A stretch of DNA of 54,401 nt from Candidatus Methylomirabilota bacterium (GCA_016207095.1 JACQQF010000009.1:1-54401); one strand, 5' to 3'; shown: positions 1 through 9,090, counted from the stretch's first letter. The notes: a model not told the origin generated them from the sequence alone. Program-made: numbers and translations.

Positions 1-589
<589 letters not shown>

Positions 590-639
590 GCTTCACTCCT
601 TCTTCTCAAATGGTTACAGCATCTACTGAATGTATCGAT

Positions 640-1530
640 TTAGAGTAAGCCGGCGTTTCCGAGCGCCGTGCGAACCGTCTCCGTCTCGTCCGGTTGCAGC
701 GGAAGCAGCGGCGGCCTCGGAGGCCCCCCATAGTAGCCCCGCAACGACATGGCCGCCTTCACCCCGGGGATCCCAAAGCGCGAGTCGATAGCGCGGCTGA
801 GCGGCATCAACCTGAGCTGCAGCCGCCTCGCCTCCTCGTGCTTCCCATCCTCAAAAAGCCGGTGGATCAGAACGCACTCCTGGGGCGCGATATTCGCCAG
901 CAAGAGGATGCCGCCACGGGCCCCCAGGCAGAGCCCTGCATAGAAGGTCAGAGCGGTCCCTACGACGAGCTGGAAGGAGGGAGGGGTGACTCGGACGAAC
1001 TCGGCGAACGTCCCCATGACACCAGAGCTGTCCTTCATTCCGACGATGTTCGGATGCCCCGCCAGCTTCGCCACCGCGTCGGGTTCGATCACCACCCCGG
1101 TGAACTGTGGGACATTATACAACAGAATCGGGATCGGAGCGGCATCGGCCACAGCAGTGAAGTGCACCTCCAGCTCCCGGCTCTTCATGGCACCTTTATA
1201 ATACCATGGCGTCACCACAAGGGCGGCCTCGGCGCCTATCATGGCCGCCTGCTTTGTCAGGGCAATGGTCTCGCGCGTCGATTCGCACCCGGTCCCGGCG
1301 ATGAACCGCTTCTCGCCCGGGATATGCTTCCTCGCCACCTCCCAGAGGCGGAGCTTTTCATGCTCTGTGAGGGTGGCACATTCTCCGGTGGATCCTACCA
1401 CCAGATACCCGCTGAGGTCGGTCCGGCTCCAGCGTTGCAGATTCTCCGCCAACCTGTTGTACGCCACCTCACCATCCTCCCCGAACGGGGTCGGGACGGG
1501 AGGCAGCACCCCCCTCAGCTCAATCGACAT
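640..1530 (-). CDS. DapA-family class I aldolase, HOGA-like (4-hydroxy-2-oxoglutarate aldolase or dihydrodipicolinate synthase)
   Basis: A 296-residue TIM-barrel aldolase that uses a Schiff-base lysine. The lysine is in NIVGMKDSSG (about residues 165) and the catalytic tyrosine is in LLYNVPQFTG (about 138). Full length matches the family. By memory, several stretches look closer to 4-hydroxy-2-oxoglutarate aldolase (HOGA1) than to E. coli DapA: GTGCEST, VVTPWYYKG, HPNIVGMKDS and, near the end, RFGIPGVK and GYYGGP. HOGA cleaves 4-hydroxy-2-oxoglutarate to pyruvate and glyoxylate; DapA condenses pyruvate with aspartate semialdehyde for lysine synthesis. No other lysine genes are adjacent. The ribosome binding site GGAGGGG lies just before the ATG. 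Family certain, substrate not. Confidence 0.8.
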   Translation of the reverse strand: MSIELRGVLPPVPTPFGEDGEVAYNRLAENLQRWSRTDLSGYLVVGSTGECATLTEHEKLRLWEVARKHIPGEKRFIAGTGCESTRETIALTKQAAMIGAEAALVVTPWYYKGAMKSRELEVHFTAVADAAPIPILLYNVPQFTGVVIEPDAVAKLAGHPNIVGMKDSSGVMGTFAEFVRVTPPSFQLVVGTALTFYAGLCLGARGGILLLANIAPQECVLIHRLFEDGKHEEARRLQLRLMPLSRAIDSRFGIPGVKAAMSLRGYYGGPPRPPLLPLQPDETETVRTALGNAGLL

Positions 1531-1608
1531 ATCCCCTCCGGCCGGTCTACACCGCTCGATATTGCCGCTTCAGCTCTTCCCTTTCCCACAGCAAGCCGCC
1601 ATGAAAGA

Positions 1609-2082
1609 TTACAACGGTTCTTTGCCCATCAGGATTGCGTCTTCCCGCGGGCGCTCATAGTAGTTGCGGCGGCGGCCGATCTGTCGGAAACCGTACCGTT
1701 GATACAGTGCGTTCGCCGCCTCGTTGGAGGCCCTGACTTCCAGGTAACCGGCCTTCGCTCCCATCACCTTGGCCCGGCGGAGCATCTCCTCCAAGAGCTG
1801 GGAGGCGACGCCTCGACGCCGGTAGCCTGGGTGGACAGCGATATTATTGATGTGAAGTTCCCCCGCCACGATCCAGGCGCACAGGAATCCGACGATCCGT
1901 GGCCCAGACCCTTCGTCCGCCCTCGCCACGAGGACGTGTGCGACCCCCTCGGCCGAGAGCTCGTACAGGAACATCTCCTCGGTCCAGGGCTCAGTAAACG
2001 AAAGGCTCTCGATGGCCAGGACCTCCGGCAGATCCTCCCTGCGCATCGAATCGAACGCGACGGGAAGTGCAGCCTCGCTCAC
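1609..2082 (-). CDS. rimI: Ribosomal protein S18 alanine N-acetyltransferase-like GNAT enzyme
   Basis: A GNAT acetyltransferase of 157 residues, close to the usual length of RimI (about 150), which acetylates the N-terminal alanine of ribosomal protein S18. The acetyl-CoA signature RRRGVA is at about residues 87-92, after HINNIAVHPGY, and the C-terminal NxxAxxLYxRxGF pattern (NEAANALYQRYGF) is typical. I chose the GTG at 2080-2082 because AGAGGAGG lies a few bases upstream; a longer start at 2127 would run into tsaB. It follows tsaB by 16 bases, the common tsaB-rimI pairing. Substrate is inferred from family and neighbour. Confidence 0.85.
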   Translation of the reverse strand: MSEAALPVAFDSMRREDLPEVLAIESLSFTEPWTEEMFLYELSAEGVAHVLVARADEGSGPRIVGFLCAWIVAGELHINNIAVHPGYRRRGVASQLLEEMLRRAKVMGAKAGYLEVRASNEAANALYQRYGFRQIGRRRNYYERPREDAILMGKEPL

Positions 2083-2098
2083 CGGTCCTCCTCTGATC

Positions 2099-2803
2099 TT
2101 ACGATGTCGATCGGGTATGCGTGCCAAGGCGCTTCAACTCCGCTTCGAATTCCCGCAAGTAGCGGGGAGCCAACCCTGAGATCTCATCGTGCTGCCCCTG
2201 CAGTAGGCGGCGGCGACCCAGCTCGGCCACGGCCGCCGGGCGGCCCCCACGCTGCGAGAAGGGTGGAAAGAGGGCCAGCTCGCCCAGTCGGCCCTTCAGG
2301 AGGTCCCCGTAGACCGGCAGCCCGTCGCCAAGGAACACGGTTCGCTCCTGGATCCGGCCCACCAGGAGGTCGGGCGAGAGGGCTGCCTCGTCCATGAGGC
2401 GAATCAGCCGGTCCCCCTCATGGCGGAACAGGGCGCAATAGATCTCACCCTTCCGGGCATCGAGGATGGGACAGATCTGATGGACGCAGAATGGGAGGGT
2501 CCAGGCCATTGCTTCGAGCGTGGAAACGCCGATAAGCGGCTTACCGGCCGCAACCGCGAGCCCCTTGGCGGTACTGAGCCCGATCCGCAGGCCGGTAAAG
2601 GAGCCGGGACCTGTGGCCACGGCGATCCCCTCGACCTGGCTGAGTGTGATTCCGGCGTCGCGCAGGACCCGGTCGATCGAAGGCAGTAATCGCTCGGTGT
2701 GGGTCGCCTTTATGTTCAGCAGATATTCCGAGAGCAGTCCCTGCTCCGACAACAGGGCCACTCCCCCTTGCATCGTCGAGGTCTCGATCCCCATCACGAG
2801 CAT
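2099..2803 (-). CDS. tsaB: tRNA threonylcarbamoyladenosine biosynthesis protein TsaB
   Basis: A 234-residue ASKHA-fold protein of the t6A pathway. It partners TsaD and TsaE in transferring threonylcarbamoyl to A37 of ANN-decoding tRNAs. The protein begins MLVMGIETSTMQGGVALL, the nucleotide-binding phosphate-1 region, and contains ATGPGSFTGLRIG (about residues 70-82), the hallmark of TsaB. The ATG at 2801-2803 is preferred over an upstream in-frame extension to 2860 because known TsaB proteins start at this point. rimI follows immediately, and tsaE is further along the same strand at 9091. Length matches E. coli TsaB. Confidence 0.92.
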   Translation of the reverse strand: MLVMGIETSTMQGGVALLSEQGLLSEYLLNIKATHTERLLPSIDRVLRDAGITLSQVEGIAVATGPGSFTGLRIGLSTAKGLAVAAGKPLIGVSTLEAMAWTLPFCVHQICPILDARKGEIYCALFRHEGDRLIRLMDEAALSPDLLVGRIQERTVFLGDGLPVYGDLLKGRLGELALFPPFSQRGGRPAAVAELGRRRLLQGQHDEISGLAPRYLREFEAELKRLGTHTRSTS

Positions 2804-2912
2804 AGCAGCCACACGATAGCACGCCCTGCGCGATCGGACAAGGGAACGAAGCGGGGTCACGCGTCCCCAGATGGCGTCCGGGCCTCACCCCATCCGCCAT
2901 GAAGGCACTCCC

Positions 2913-4136
2913 TCAGCCGCGGATCGTCGGGCCGCCAGCACGTACTCGCAAGAGTAGGACCAAACCGAAGACGAAGAATGACCCGACGGCAAGAACGGCC
3001 GCTCGCTGGTTGCCTCCCGTCGCATGGGAGACCGCGCCGAATACCAGAGGGCCGAGGATGGAAGCCGACTTCCCGCAGAGCACATAGAATCCGAAGAACT
3101 CCCCCTCCCGTCCTCTCGGGATCAGGGTGGCCATGAAGGTCCGGCTCGCAGCCTGGATGGCGCCCAGGCTGCTCCCGGCGAAGACAGCGAGGAGGTAAAA
3201 TTGGCCCTGGGTCTGTACGAAGTAGGCGGCGATGACGACGCCGCTCCAGAGCGCCAGCATGCAGATCACCACGACCTTCGGCCCGAGCCGATCGGTGGGC
3301 CACCCCCAGAGGAAGGCCCCGATCAACGCCGTGACCTGTATGAGGATGTACAAGGTAATGAGCTGGGCGATCTCGAAGCCGAGGGTCTTGGCCGCGAAGA
3401 TCGAGGAAAAGAACACCACCGTGTTCACCCCGTCCTCATACAGGAAATATGCCCCCAGAAACCGCCTCAGGTCGCGGTATGAGAGGATGTCCTTCACGGT
3501 CTGCACCGTGCCCACAAGACCTTCCCGCATTGCCCGGGCAACTCCTAAGTGGCCCGGCCGATCGCGGGGCAGGGCCACGAACGACGGGATGGCAAACAGC
3601 CCGAAGAGGGCCGAGCTGGAAAGGAAGCACCAGGCCAAGGCGTTCGCCTTCGCGAACGGCAGCGCCACCAACAGGGCCACAATCGACCCCCCATAGCCGA
3701 CCGCAAAGCCGTAGGCCGAAATTCGGCCCTGCCACTGCCGAGATGCGATCTCCGGGAGGTAAGAGTTGTAGAAGACCATGGCCCCCTCGTATCCCACCAT
3801 GCCGACCACGCCCAGCACGAATCCCCGGACGATCATCCCTGGCTCTACACTGGCCATACATGCCGTCGCTCCGACGCTCAGGTAGGTGGTGATGAAGAAA
3901 AGGCGCTTACGGATCCCGGCGTGGTCCGCGATAGCTCCGAGGAGAGGGGAGGTCAACGCGACAATTGCCATCGAGGTGGAGACCAACCATCCCCACCAAA
4001 GATCGCCCTCTCCCCTCGCGTTGCCGACGACCGATTGGGCGTAGTAGGCGGAATAGATCGTCGCAGCGATAACGGCGGCGAAGGAGGAGTTGGCGAAATC
4101 GTAGAGCGCCCAGGCCAGTACCTGACGACGATTCAT
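2913..4136 (-). CDS. MFS transporter of the Atg22-like UMF1 family
   Basis: A 407-residue integral membrane protein with about twelve hydrophobic segments. The N-terminus MNRRQVLAWALYDFANSSFA is the characteristic opening of Atg22-like UMF1 permeases, whose yeast member exports amino acids from the vacuole; bacterial substrates are not established. The interior has MFS-type loops (for example WPTDRLGPK in the middle and EGEFFGFY in the C-terminal half). ATG codons at 4134-4136 and 4140-4142 are both usable; I took the one giving the family's standard N-terminus. It lies 110 bases upstream of tsaB and about 120 bases downstream of panE, so operon membership is uncertain. Confidence 0.85.
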   Translation of the reverse strand: MNRRQVLAWALYDFANSSFAAVIAATIYSAYYAQSVVGNARGEGDLWWGWLVSTSMAIVALTSPLLGAIADHAGIRKRLFFITTYLSVGATACMASVEPGMIVRGFVLGVVGMVGYEGAMVFYNSYLPEIASRQWQGRISAYGFAVGYGGSIVALLVALPFAKANALAWCFLSSSALFGLFAIPSFVALPRDRPGHLGVARAMREGLVGTVQTVKDILSYRDLRRFLGAYFLYEDGVNTVVFFSSIFAAKTLGFEIAQLITLYILIQVTALIGAFLWGWPTDRLGPKVVVICMLALWSGVVIAAYFVQTQGQFYLLAVFAGSSLGAIQAASRTFMATLIPRGREGEFFGFYVLCGKSASILGPLVFGAVSHATGGNQRAAVLAVGSFFVFGLVLLLRVRAGGPTIRG

Positions 4137-4260
4137 GGTCATCGCTCGGCCGAGAAAGGCTCCCAGGGAGGGGGGAGGACTGAGGGCAGGTCGTCGAGAG
4201 GGGAGTGCTCGACGGTTGGTGCAGGGTCGAGTGCGGAGGGGTCTCCGTCGAAAGAGGACA

Positions 4261-5250
4261 TCAGTGCCGGACCGCTTCGCTGACCCCTTTGACGAGACGA
4301 TAGATGAGATCGATCTTCGGCACCTGGATCTCCAGCCGCGCCGCCTCGCGGACCACATACCCGATGATCTCCTCGACCTCGGTCCGCTTGCCGCGCTCGA
4401 TATCCTGCAACATGGAGATCTTCACGTGTGTCATCCCGGCTGCCTCGATCTTCTGGGCATACTCCCGCACGAATGCGATGGCCTGCTCCAGCGGCTCCTC
4501 GCAGACGGTCTTCACCTCGAAGCCGGGAAAATCGTCCAGCGGGATCCCCTGGGCCTTGGCGAGCTGCGCGCACTCTCTGGTCAATTCGACGAACAGGGCC
4601 GCGAGCGTTCGATTCTTCAACACGCGGTGAAATTCGAGGCGGGTGAGGACGGAGAGGCCGGCTGATGGGAGGATGTGGTTCAGTTTGCACCAGGTCACGG
4701 AACGAATATCGGCGGCCGCCTGAATCCTGAGTCCCGCCTTGTCGAACATCTCAGCGACCGCCCCGACGCGATCCGTCTCACGACGATCGAACTCCCCCAC
4801 GTAGGTGGTCGAGGGCGCGGTATAGTGCACCTTGCCGGGGCCCGTCAGCGTCGCCCCGATCATGGTGGCGGCTCCGATCACCGACTCGGGTCCAAAGACC
4901 GCGCCGAGTGCCCTATCCTTGAGGACGCCGTTCTGGAGCGAGAGGGCACAGCGAACCCTCCCGCTCAGGTGGGCCACCCCCTTCAATGCCTCATCGGTGT
5001 CGTAGGTCTTGACGGTGAGGATCAGCAGGTCGGCGGCCGTCACGGTTTTCGGATTGTCGGTAGCCTGGACCTCCCTGATCAGATGGCGGCCATCCACCGC
5101 CGCGATCTCCAGGCCGCTGTCACGAATCGCTTTAACGTGGGCGGGCCTGGCGATCAGGGTGACGGGATAGCCGGCCTTGGCCAAGTACCCGCCGACCACG
5201 CTGCCAAGCCCTCCCGCACCGACGATCACCGTTCGCACCGCGTCACTCAT
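4261..5250 (-). CDS. panE: 2-dehydropantoate 2-reductase (ketopantoate reductase)
   Basis: A 329-residue NADPH-dependent reductase that makes pantoate for the coenzyme A pathway. The Rossmann motif GAGGLGSVVGG is at residues 11-21, the NAD(P)-loop region continues as AGYPVTLIARP, and the helical C-terminal domain contains WCKLNHILPSAG (about residues 187-198), where the conserved catalytic lysine of the ApbA/PanE family is expected. Length is typical. The start ATG overlaps the end of a possible 22-codon upstream ORF (5243-5311) that has a strong ribosome binding site. Some family members reduce other 2-oxo acids, and no other pantothenate gene is adjacent. Confidence 0.85.
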   Translation of the reverse strand: MSDAVRTVIVGAGGLGSVVGGYLAKAGYPVTLIARPAHVKAIRDSGLEIAAVDGRHLIREVQATDNPKTVTAADLLILTVKTYDTDEALKGVAHLSGRVRCALSLQNGVLKDRALGAVFGPESVIGAATMIGATLTGPGKVHYTAPSTTYVGEFDRRETDRVGAVAEMFDKAGLRIQAAADIRSVTWCKLNHILPSAGLSVLTRLEFHRVLKNRTLAALFVELTRECAQLAKAQGIPLDDFPGFEVKTVCEEPLEQAIAFVREYAQKIEAAGMTHVKISMLQDIERGKRTEVEEIIGYVVREAARLEIQVPKIDLIYRLVKGVSEAVRH

Positions 5251-5311
5251 CCCCGGCTAGTAGTGTGGCTGGCATCAATGCGGGCAGGATCAGGCGTCTG
5301 AGGGTGTTCAT
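5243..5311 (-). CDS. Possible 22-residue upstream peptide overlapping the panE start
   Basis: A 22-codon ORF beginning MNTLRRLILPALMPATLLAG. It has AGGAGG eight bases before its ATG, the strongest ribosome binding site near panE. Its TGA overlaps the panE start region by several bases, so ribosomes finishing it could re-initiate at panE. The peptide looks like a short positively charged hydrophobic leader or the stub of a signal peptide. No homologue is recognised. It may be a coupling leader for panE or simply the remains of a deleted gene. Confidence 0.35.
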   Translation of the reverse strand: MNTLRRLILPALMPATLLAGDE

Positions 5312-5465
5312 CGCCGAAACCTCCTGTCGCGAACCGCACAGCCTCGCCATCGGCTAGCGGCAGCCGTCCCCACGGCACGTCACGGATGACGCCCTCGCCC
5401 CCTTCCCACGATCACCTTGGGGCCGTGGCTGCAACGCTCCCTTGTTGCGCGCCCTACCCCTCTTT

Positions 5466-6479
5466 TCACGGTAGGGTGTGCTGCTTCAAGAAGGACAGCA
5501 TGTCGTCTGCCAGTACGTTTTCCGCCGGCCAACGAATGTGTTCGAACAGTCCCTCTCCTCTCGAGCAGGGTTGGGCGCAGACTCGGTCTTGGTCTGTTCT
5601 CGTGCCTGTGACGTTGAGGCTGTGGTAGTCGAATGGCCAGCCCTGCTCCGTGAGGGTTTCGATCCAATCGTTGGTCGCGTCGCAGGGAACCAAGGCGTCA
5701 CAGAGATTGCGCAGCAAGACCAGCGGCACTTGCCTGTCGTACTGCAACGGCACCGGACAGGGAAGACGTGACCATGAATCGGCACCGGCATATTGGGCGA
5801 TGGCCGCGATCCGGTCACTGCGCCACACGCCATAGAGCGCTGCCATATAGGCGCCATTGCTCCAGCCGAAGACGTAGATCCTGGCGGTATCGACCAGTCC
5901 CGTCGAAACAACCTCATCCAGAAAATGGTCGATGGCGAGCGCGTCCAGATTGTGAATGCGGTTGCGATACCATGAGTCCCAGTGGAACCCCCAGCCTGTC
6001 TCAGGGCCGGATGATGAAGGCCAGGGAACGGCCTTTCTTCCTTCTGGAGAAAGGAGAATAAAACCGAGGACGTTGGGGTCGCCGGAAAGCGGGTAGAAAT
6101 GATGCAGATTAAACAGGCCCCTGCCAAGAGTATACAGGCTGTTCGGGGTCGTCAGCGACCCGTGAAGATAGATGAATAGAGGCCACTGTTTTCCTGCACT
6201 CTGACTCTGTTCTTCTTCGGCCTGTTGAGGCAGATTGAGGCAGGCGTAGCGGGTAATGCCCCCCTGAACAAAGGAAAGGACCTGCCCCTGCTCACAAGAC
6301 GGCCGTCGGGTAGTTCGCGGCACGATCCTAATGGGTGGTGCTCCATCCGCTGAACAGGTGAACCCATTGCCGTTCTCTGAAACCTGTGACTGTATGACCT
6401 CTTGTGCCGCTCCAACAGCATCGGTGCAGGCAAGAACCAGCAACAGACCGATCCACCAGATCATCAGCTCGGATTTCAC
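5466..6479 (-). CDS. Secreted alpha/beta-hydrolase (PHB depolymerase/feruloyl-esterase-like)
   Basis: A 337-residue serine hydrolase. The N-terminus has a hydrophobic stretch (MIWWIGLLLVLACTDAVGA, about residues 6-24) typical of a signal peptide, so export is likely. The nucleophile elbow GWSNG puts the catalytic serine at about residue 207, the oxyanion region is IYLHGS (about 103-108), an aspartate in LCDALVPCD and a histidine in FEHIRWP complete a plausible triad. Many cysteines suggest disulfides. The fold resembles polyhydroxyalkanoate depolymerase or LpqC-type esterases; the substrate is unknown. The start is GTG. It stands alone between panE and a repeat-rich gap. Confidence 0.75.
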   Translation of the reverse strand: MKSELMIWWIGLLLVLACTDAVGAAQEVIQSQVSENGNGFTCSADGAPPIRIVPRTTRRPSCEQGQVLSFVQGGITRYACLNLPQQAEEEQSQSAGKQWPLFIYLHGSLTTPNSLYTLGRGLFNLHHFYPLSGDPNVLGFILLSPEGRKAVPWPSSSGPETGWGFHWDSWYRNRIHNLDALAIDHFLDEVVSTGLVDTARIYVFGWSNGAYMAALYGVWRSDRIAAIAQYAGADSWSRLPCPVPLQYDRQVPLVLLRNLCDALVPCDATNDWIETLTEQGWPFDYHSLNVTGTRTDQDRVCAQPCSRGEGLFEHIRWPAENVLADDMLSFLKQHTLP

Positions 6480-6792
6480 CCTTACCGATCTCCTCCCTTT
6501 ACGGCTCAGTGGCGATATCTGTCAGAGTTGTCTAACGGTGCAGTTCACCGGCTCGCCTGCGCGAGCGCACCGGGTTTTGCCTGGGTCGGTGCAGCGACTT
6601 GCCAGGACGCGCCCAGCCCCGCTCCTTGCTCTCCACACCCCGCACCTCTTACATCGCACTTCGCACTTCGCACATCGCACCCCGCACCCCTTCGCTCTTA
6701 CTTCGCACCCCGCACCCCGCACCTCGCACTTCGCGGTTTGCCCCTCGCACCTCTTATCCCGCACCTCGCACTCCGTACCCCGCACCGCTCTT
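6480..6792. other. Intergenic stretch, half of it heptamer repeat
   Basis: From 6480 to about 6629 I see only the presumed upstream region of the esterase gene (a GGGAGGAG purine run near its GTG) and no convincing promoter. From about 6630 to 6790 the sequence is a degenerate tandem array of seven-base units, described separately. No RNA gene or credible small ORF was recognised; every ORF across the array is low-complexity repeat translation. Confidence 0.7.
6630..6790. repeat. Degenerate heptamer tandem array (CGCACCC/CGCACTT/CGCACCT units)
   Basis: About 160 bases of imperfect seven-base units that on the plus strand read CGCACCC, CGCACTT, CGCACCT or CGCACAT, interrupted by short pieces such as CTCTTA. 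It starts right after the stop of the kinase-like/BON gene (6793, minus strand) and is the longest of several such arrays in the window. The units recall short tandemly repeated repetitive heptamers known from some cyanobacteria, but no function is known here. Confidence 0.85.
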
Positions 6793-7617
6793 CTACATCA
6801 TCGGCCCAGGATAGATTCGTGGGACCTCGACGACCTCGCAGTCAACCGACTGCACCCCCGCAACCCGCCTGGCCACGGCCGCGGCGGCCTCCATGGTCGC
6901 TGGGTCGAAGACGACGCCCTTCAACGCCACGACACCGGAACGCGCCAGCACTTCGATATGCAGGTTCCCCACTAGCGGGTCGGCCGCGAGCGCTGCCCGG
7001 ACCTCGGAGGCCAGCGTCAGGTCCCGGATCTTCTGGAGCGACGCATCTGTCGCCTGATAGAGGGGCATCTTCGCTGCCTGGACAATCAGTTCCGCCGCAG
7101 TGTCCAGCGATCCTCGCCCGGTATTGACGACCAGATCGTAATGCTCTGGAAGGGTCCAATCGACGCCGAACAGATGGTCGAAGCGCGCCGCCTGCTCCTT
7201 GTCATGTCCCTTGACCCGCATCGTCCCGGAGCGGTGGTCAAGCCCCTCCCGCGCCATCATCCGCTCCACCCGCACCTCGAGCGGCGCGACGATTCGGACC
7301 TTCATCGCATGATCGATACCCTTCAGGAGCAACGGCGCCCCACGCCCGGCGATGACGACCCTCCCATCCCTGGCGAAGGAGAGGAGGGCGGATTCGATGA
7401 AGATGCGGTACCGCCGTTTGTCTTCGTCGAATTTCTCCCAGAACGAGAGTGTGCGCTCGTCCACTTGAGCCAGGGTCTCTTCTTTCACCGCGTATTTTTC
7501 AGCGGCCTGCAGCAATACCTCGCGCTCGATAAGCCGATAGGCGAGCGTCCCGGCGACGCGCCTGGCGACCTCGCGCGCCTCGCTCCCTAGCTCCATGGAG
7601 ATGGCGACAATGTTCAT
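6793..7617 (-). CDS. Cytidylate kinase-like protein fused to a C-terminal BON domain
   Basis: A 274-residue two-domain protein. Residues 1 to about 195 resemble the cytidylate-kinase-like family: MNIVAISMELGSEAREVARR, then AYRLIEREVLLQAAEKY and VVIAGRGAPLLL. The nucleotide-binding loop of that family normally reads like GSGGRE; here it is ELGSEARE, so the P-loop may be degenerate. Residues about 205-270 form a BON-like domain (DPLVGNLHIEV, VVALKGVV, VQSVDCEVVEVP), a module often tied to membranes or ligand binding. The ATG at 7615-7617 was chosen from homology of the opening strand. It lies 28 bases after the HtrA gene. Activity is uncertain. Confidence 0.7.
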   Translation of the reverse strand: MNIVAISMELGSEAREVARRVAGTLAYRLIEREVLLQAAEKYAVKEETLAQVDERTLSFWEKFDEDKRRYRIFIESALLSFARDGRVVIAGRGAPLLLKGIDHAMKVRIVAPLEVRVERMMAREGLDHRSGTMRVKGHDKEQAARFDHLFGVDWTLPEHYDLVVNTGRGSLDTAAELIVQAAKMPLYQATDASLQKIRDLTLASEVRAALAADPLVGNLHIEVLARSGVVALKGVVFDPATMEAAAAVARRVAGVQSVDCEVVEVPRIYPGPMM

Positions 7618-7645
7618 CGCCGCGCCCTCTCGTGAGACGGGACTC

Positions 7646-9064
7646 TTACCCCTTCGAACGAACCGCCACGTAGAAGACGGCCTCACCGCGCTTGATCAGG
7701 AGGAGGTCGATCTTTCCCTTCATCGATTCCCCCAGGAAGCGCCGGTACTCCTCCAGCGACGAGACGGGCTGTTGATTCACCTCTTTGATCAGATCGCCTG
7801 GCTGAAGGCCTGCCTGGGCTCCGGGCCCACTCTTCGCGACGTCCGTGACCACCAATCCTTCGTCCTCCTTCAGCTTGAACTTCTTGGCCTTGTCCTGATC
7901 CAGCGTCTCGACGGTAAACCCCAGGTCTTTCCTGGGCGGCTCGACGGAAGCGACAGTTTGCTGTGGGAGCTCACCAACCTGTATCGGGATCTCCTCCGTC
8001 GTCCCCTTTCTGATGATCTTCACGACAGAGGTCTGACCTATCGGGGTCCTCCCCACCTTCCGCTGTAGATCGCGCACATTGTCAATCGTCATGCCGTCGA
8101 AGCCTGTAATGATATCGCCGGGCCTCAGGCCGGCTCGCTCGGCGGCCTGTTTGGGGACCATGCCGTTCACCAAAACCCCCTTCGTCCCTTCGACGCCCAG
8201 GGCCTGCGCCAGAGTCGCTGTCAGCTCCTGGATGGAGACACCGAGGAACCCCCATCGGACTTTCCCGTACTCCTTCAATTCAGGGAGAAACGTCTTCGCC
8301 CGATTGATCGGGATGGCGAACCCGACACGGCGGTTCGGCACGGTGGCGGTGTTGATCCCAACGACCTCGCCCCTGAGGTTCAGGAGTGGACCGCCGCTAT
8401 TGCCGGGGTTGATCGCCGCATCGGTCTGAATAAACTCATCATAAGGACCGCCTGCGTTCAGAGTCCGGCCTTTCCGGCTCACCACACCCATCGTGACCGA
8501 GTGGTCAAGACCGAACGGATTCCCGATGGCAAGTACCAGTTCACCCACCTTGAGCGTGTCCGAATCGCCAAGGGGAAGGGCGGTGAGCGGACGGGGAAGA
8601 TCGACCTTCAGCAGGGCGAGATCGGTGCGCGCGTCCCGACCGACCACGGTGGCCATGGCCCTCTCTCCCCCGAAAAGCTCCACCTCTATCTGGCCGGAGC
8701 GACCCAGAACGTGCTGGTTTGTGATCAGATAGCCGTCAGGGTGAATGATGAAGCCCGAACCGATCCTCGGCCGCTCCTCCGGGACCTGGGGGTGCTCCTT
8801 GGGCAGTTCCCGATCCACGTCTCGATTCTCGAGAAGGCCGACCTGAACCACCGATGGCCGCAATTGCTCAGTCAGCTTCGACAACGCGTCACTGAACTGG
8901 AGAAGTTCAGCGGAGCCGGCGGGGATCGGCCCGTGTTCGATCCACAGGCCGGGCGCCGTGGCCGAGGCGCTTGAGGCGCTGAACAGGAACCACTGCAACA
9001 GGGCTGCAATCAAAAGGGAACGCCCCCGCGTCGCGGGGCGCGCCATTAAATCTACTCCAGTCAT
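7646..9064 (-). CDS. degP: HtrA/DegP-type periplasmic serine protease with two PDZ domains
   Basis: A 472-residue protease/chaperone of envelope quality control. A hydrophobic N-terminal segment (about residues 16-35) acts as signal peptide or anchor. The trypsin-like triad is visible: His118 in ITNQHVL, Asp148 in DARTDLALLKV and Ser223 in GNSGGPLLN. PDZ1 covers about 270-360 (GVLVNGMVPKQAAERAGLRPGDII) and PDZ2 about 375-465 (GLVVTDVAKSGPGAQAGLQPGDLI). The ATG at 9062-9064 has GAGGAG upstream; a much longer in-frame extension overlaps tsaE and is not credible. It follows tsaE by 26 bases, probably in one transcript. Confidence 0.92.
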   Translation of the reverse strand: MTGVDLMARPATRGRSLLIAALLQWFLFSASSASATAPGLWIEHGPIPAGSAELLQFSDALSKLTEQLRPSVVQVGLLENRDVDRELPKEHPQVPEERPRIGSGFIIHPDGYLITNQHVLGRSGQIEVELFGGERAMATVVGRDARTDLALLKVDLPRPLTALPLGDSDTLKVGELVLAIGNPFGLDHSVTMGVVSRKGRTLNAGGPYDEFIQTDAAINPGNSGGPLLNLRGEVVGINTATVPNRRVGFAIPINRAKTFLPELKEYGKVRWGFLGVSIQELTATLAQALGVEGTKGVLVNGMVPKQAAERAGLRPGDIITGFDGMTIDNVRDLQRKVGRTPIGQTSVVKIIRKGTTEEIPIQVGELPQQTVASVEPPRKDLGFTVETLDQDKAKKFKLKEDEGLVVTDVAKSGPGAQAGLQPGDLIKEVNQQPVSSLEEYRRFLGESMKGKIDLLLIKRGEAVFYVAVRSKG

Positions 9065-9090
9065 CGGGCTGTCTCCTCTCTTGTTCTGGA

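Noticed and set aside
694-2397. 567-codon open frame on the plus strand
   Set aside because: It lies antisense to the aldolase and rimI genes, has no motif and is rich in Arg, Pro and His, as expected for G+C-rich antisense frames.
6630-6790. CRISPR array
   Set aside because: The repeat unit is seven bases with no spacers, and no cas genes are in the window.
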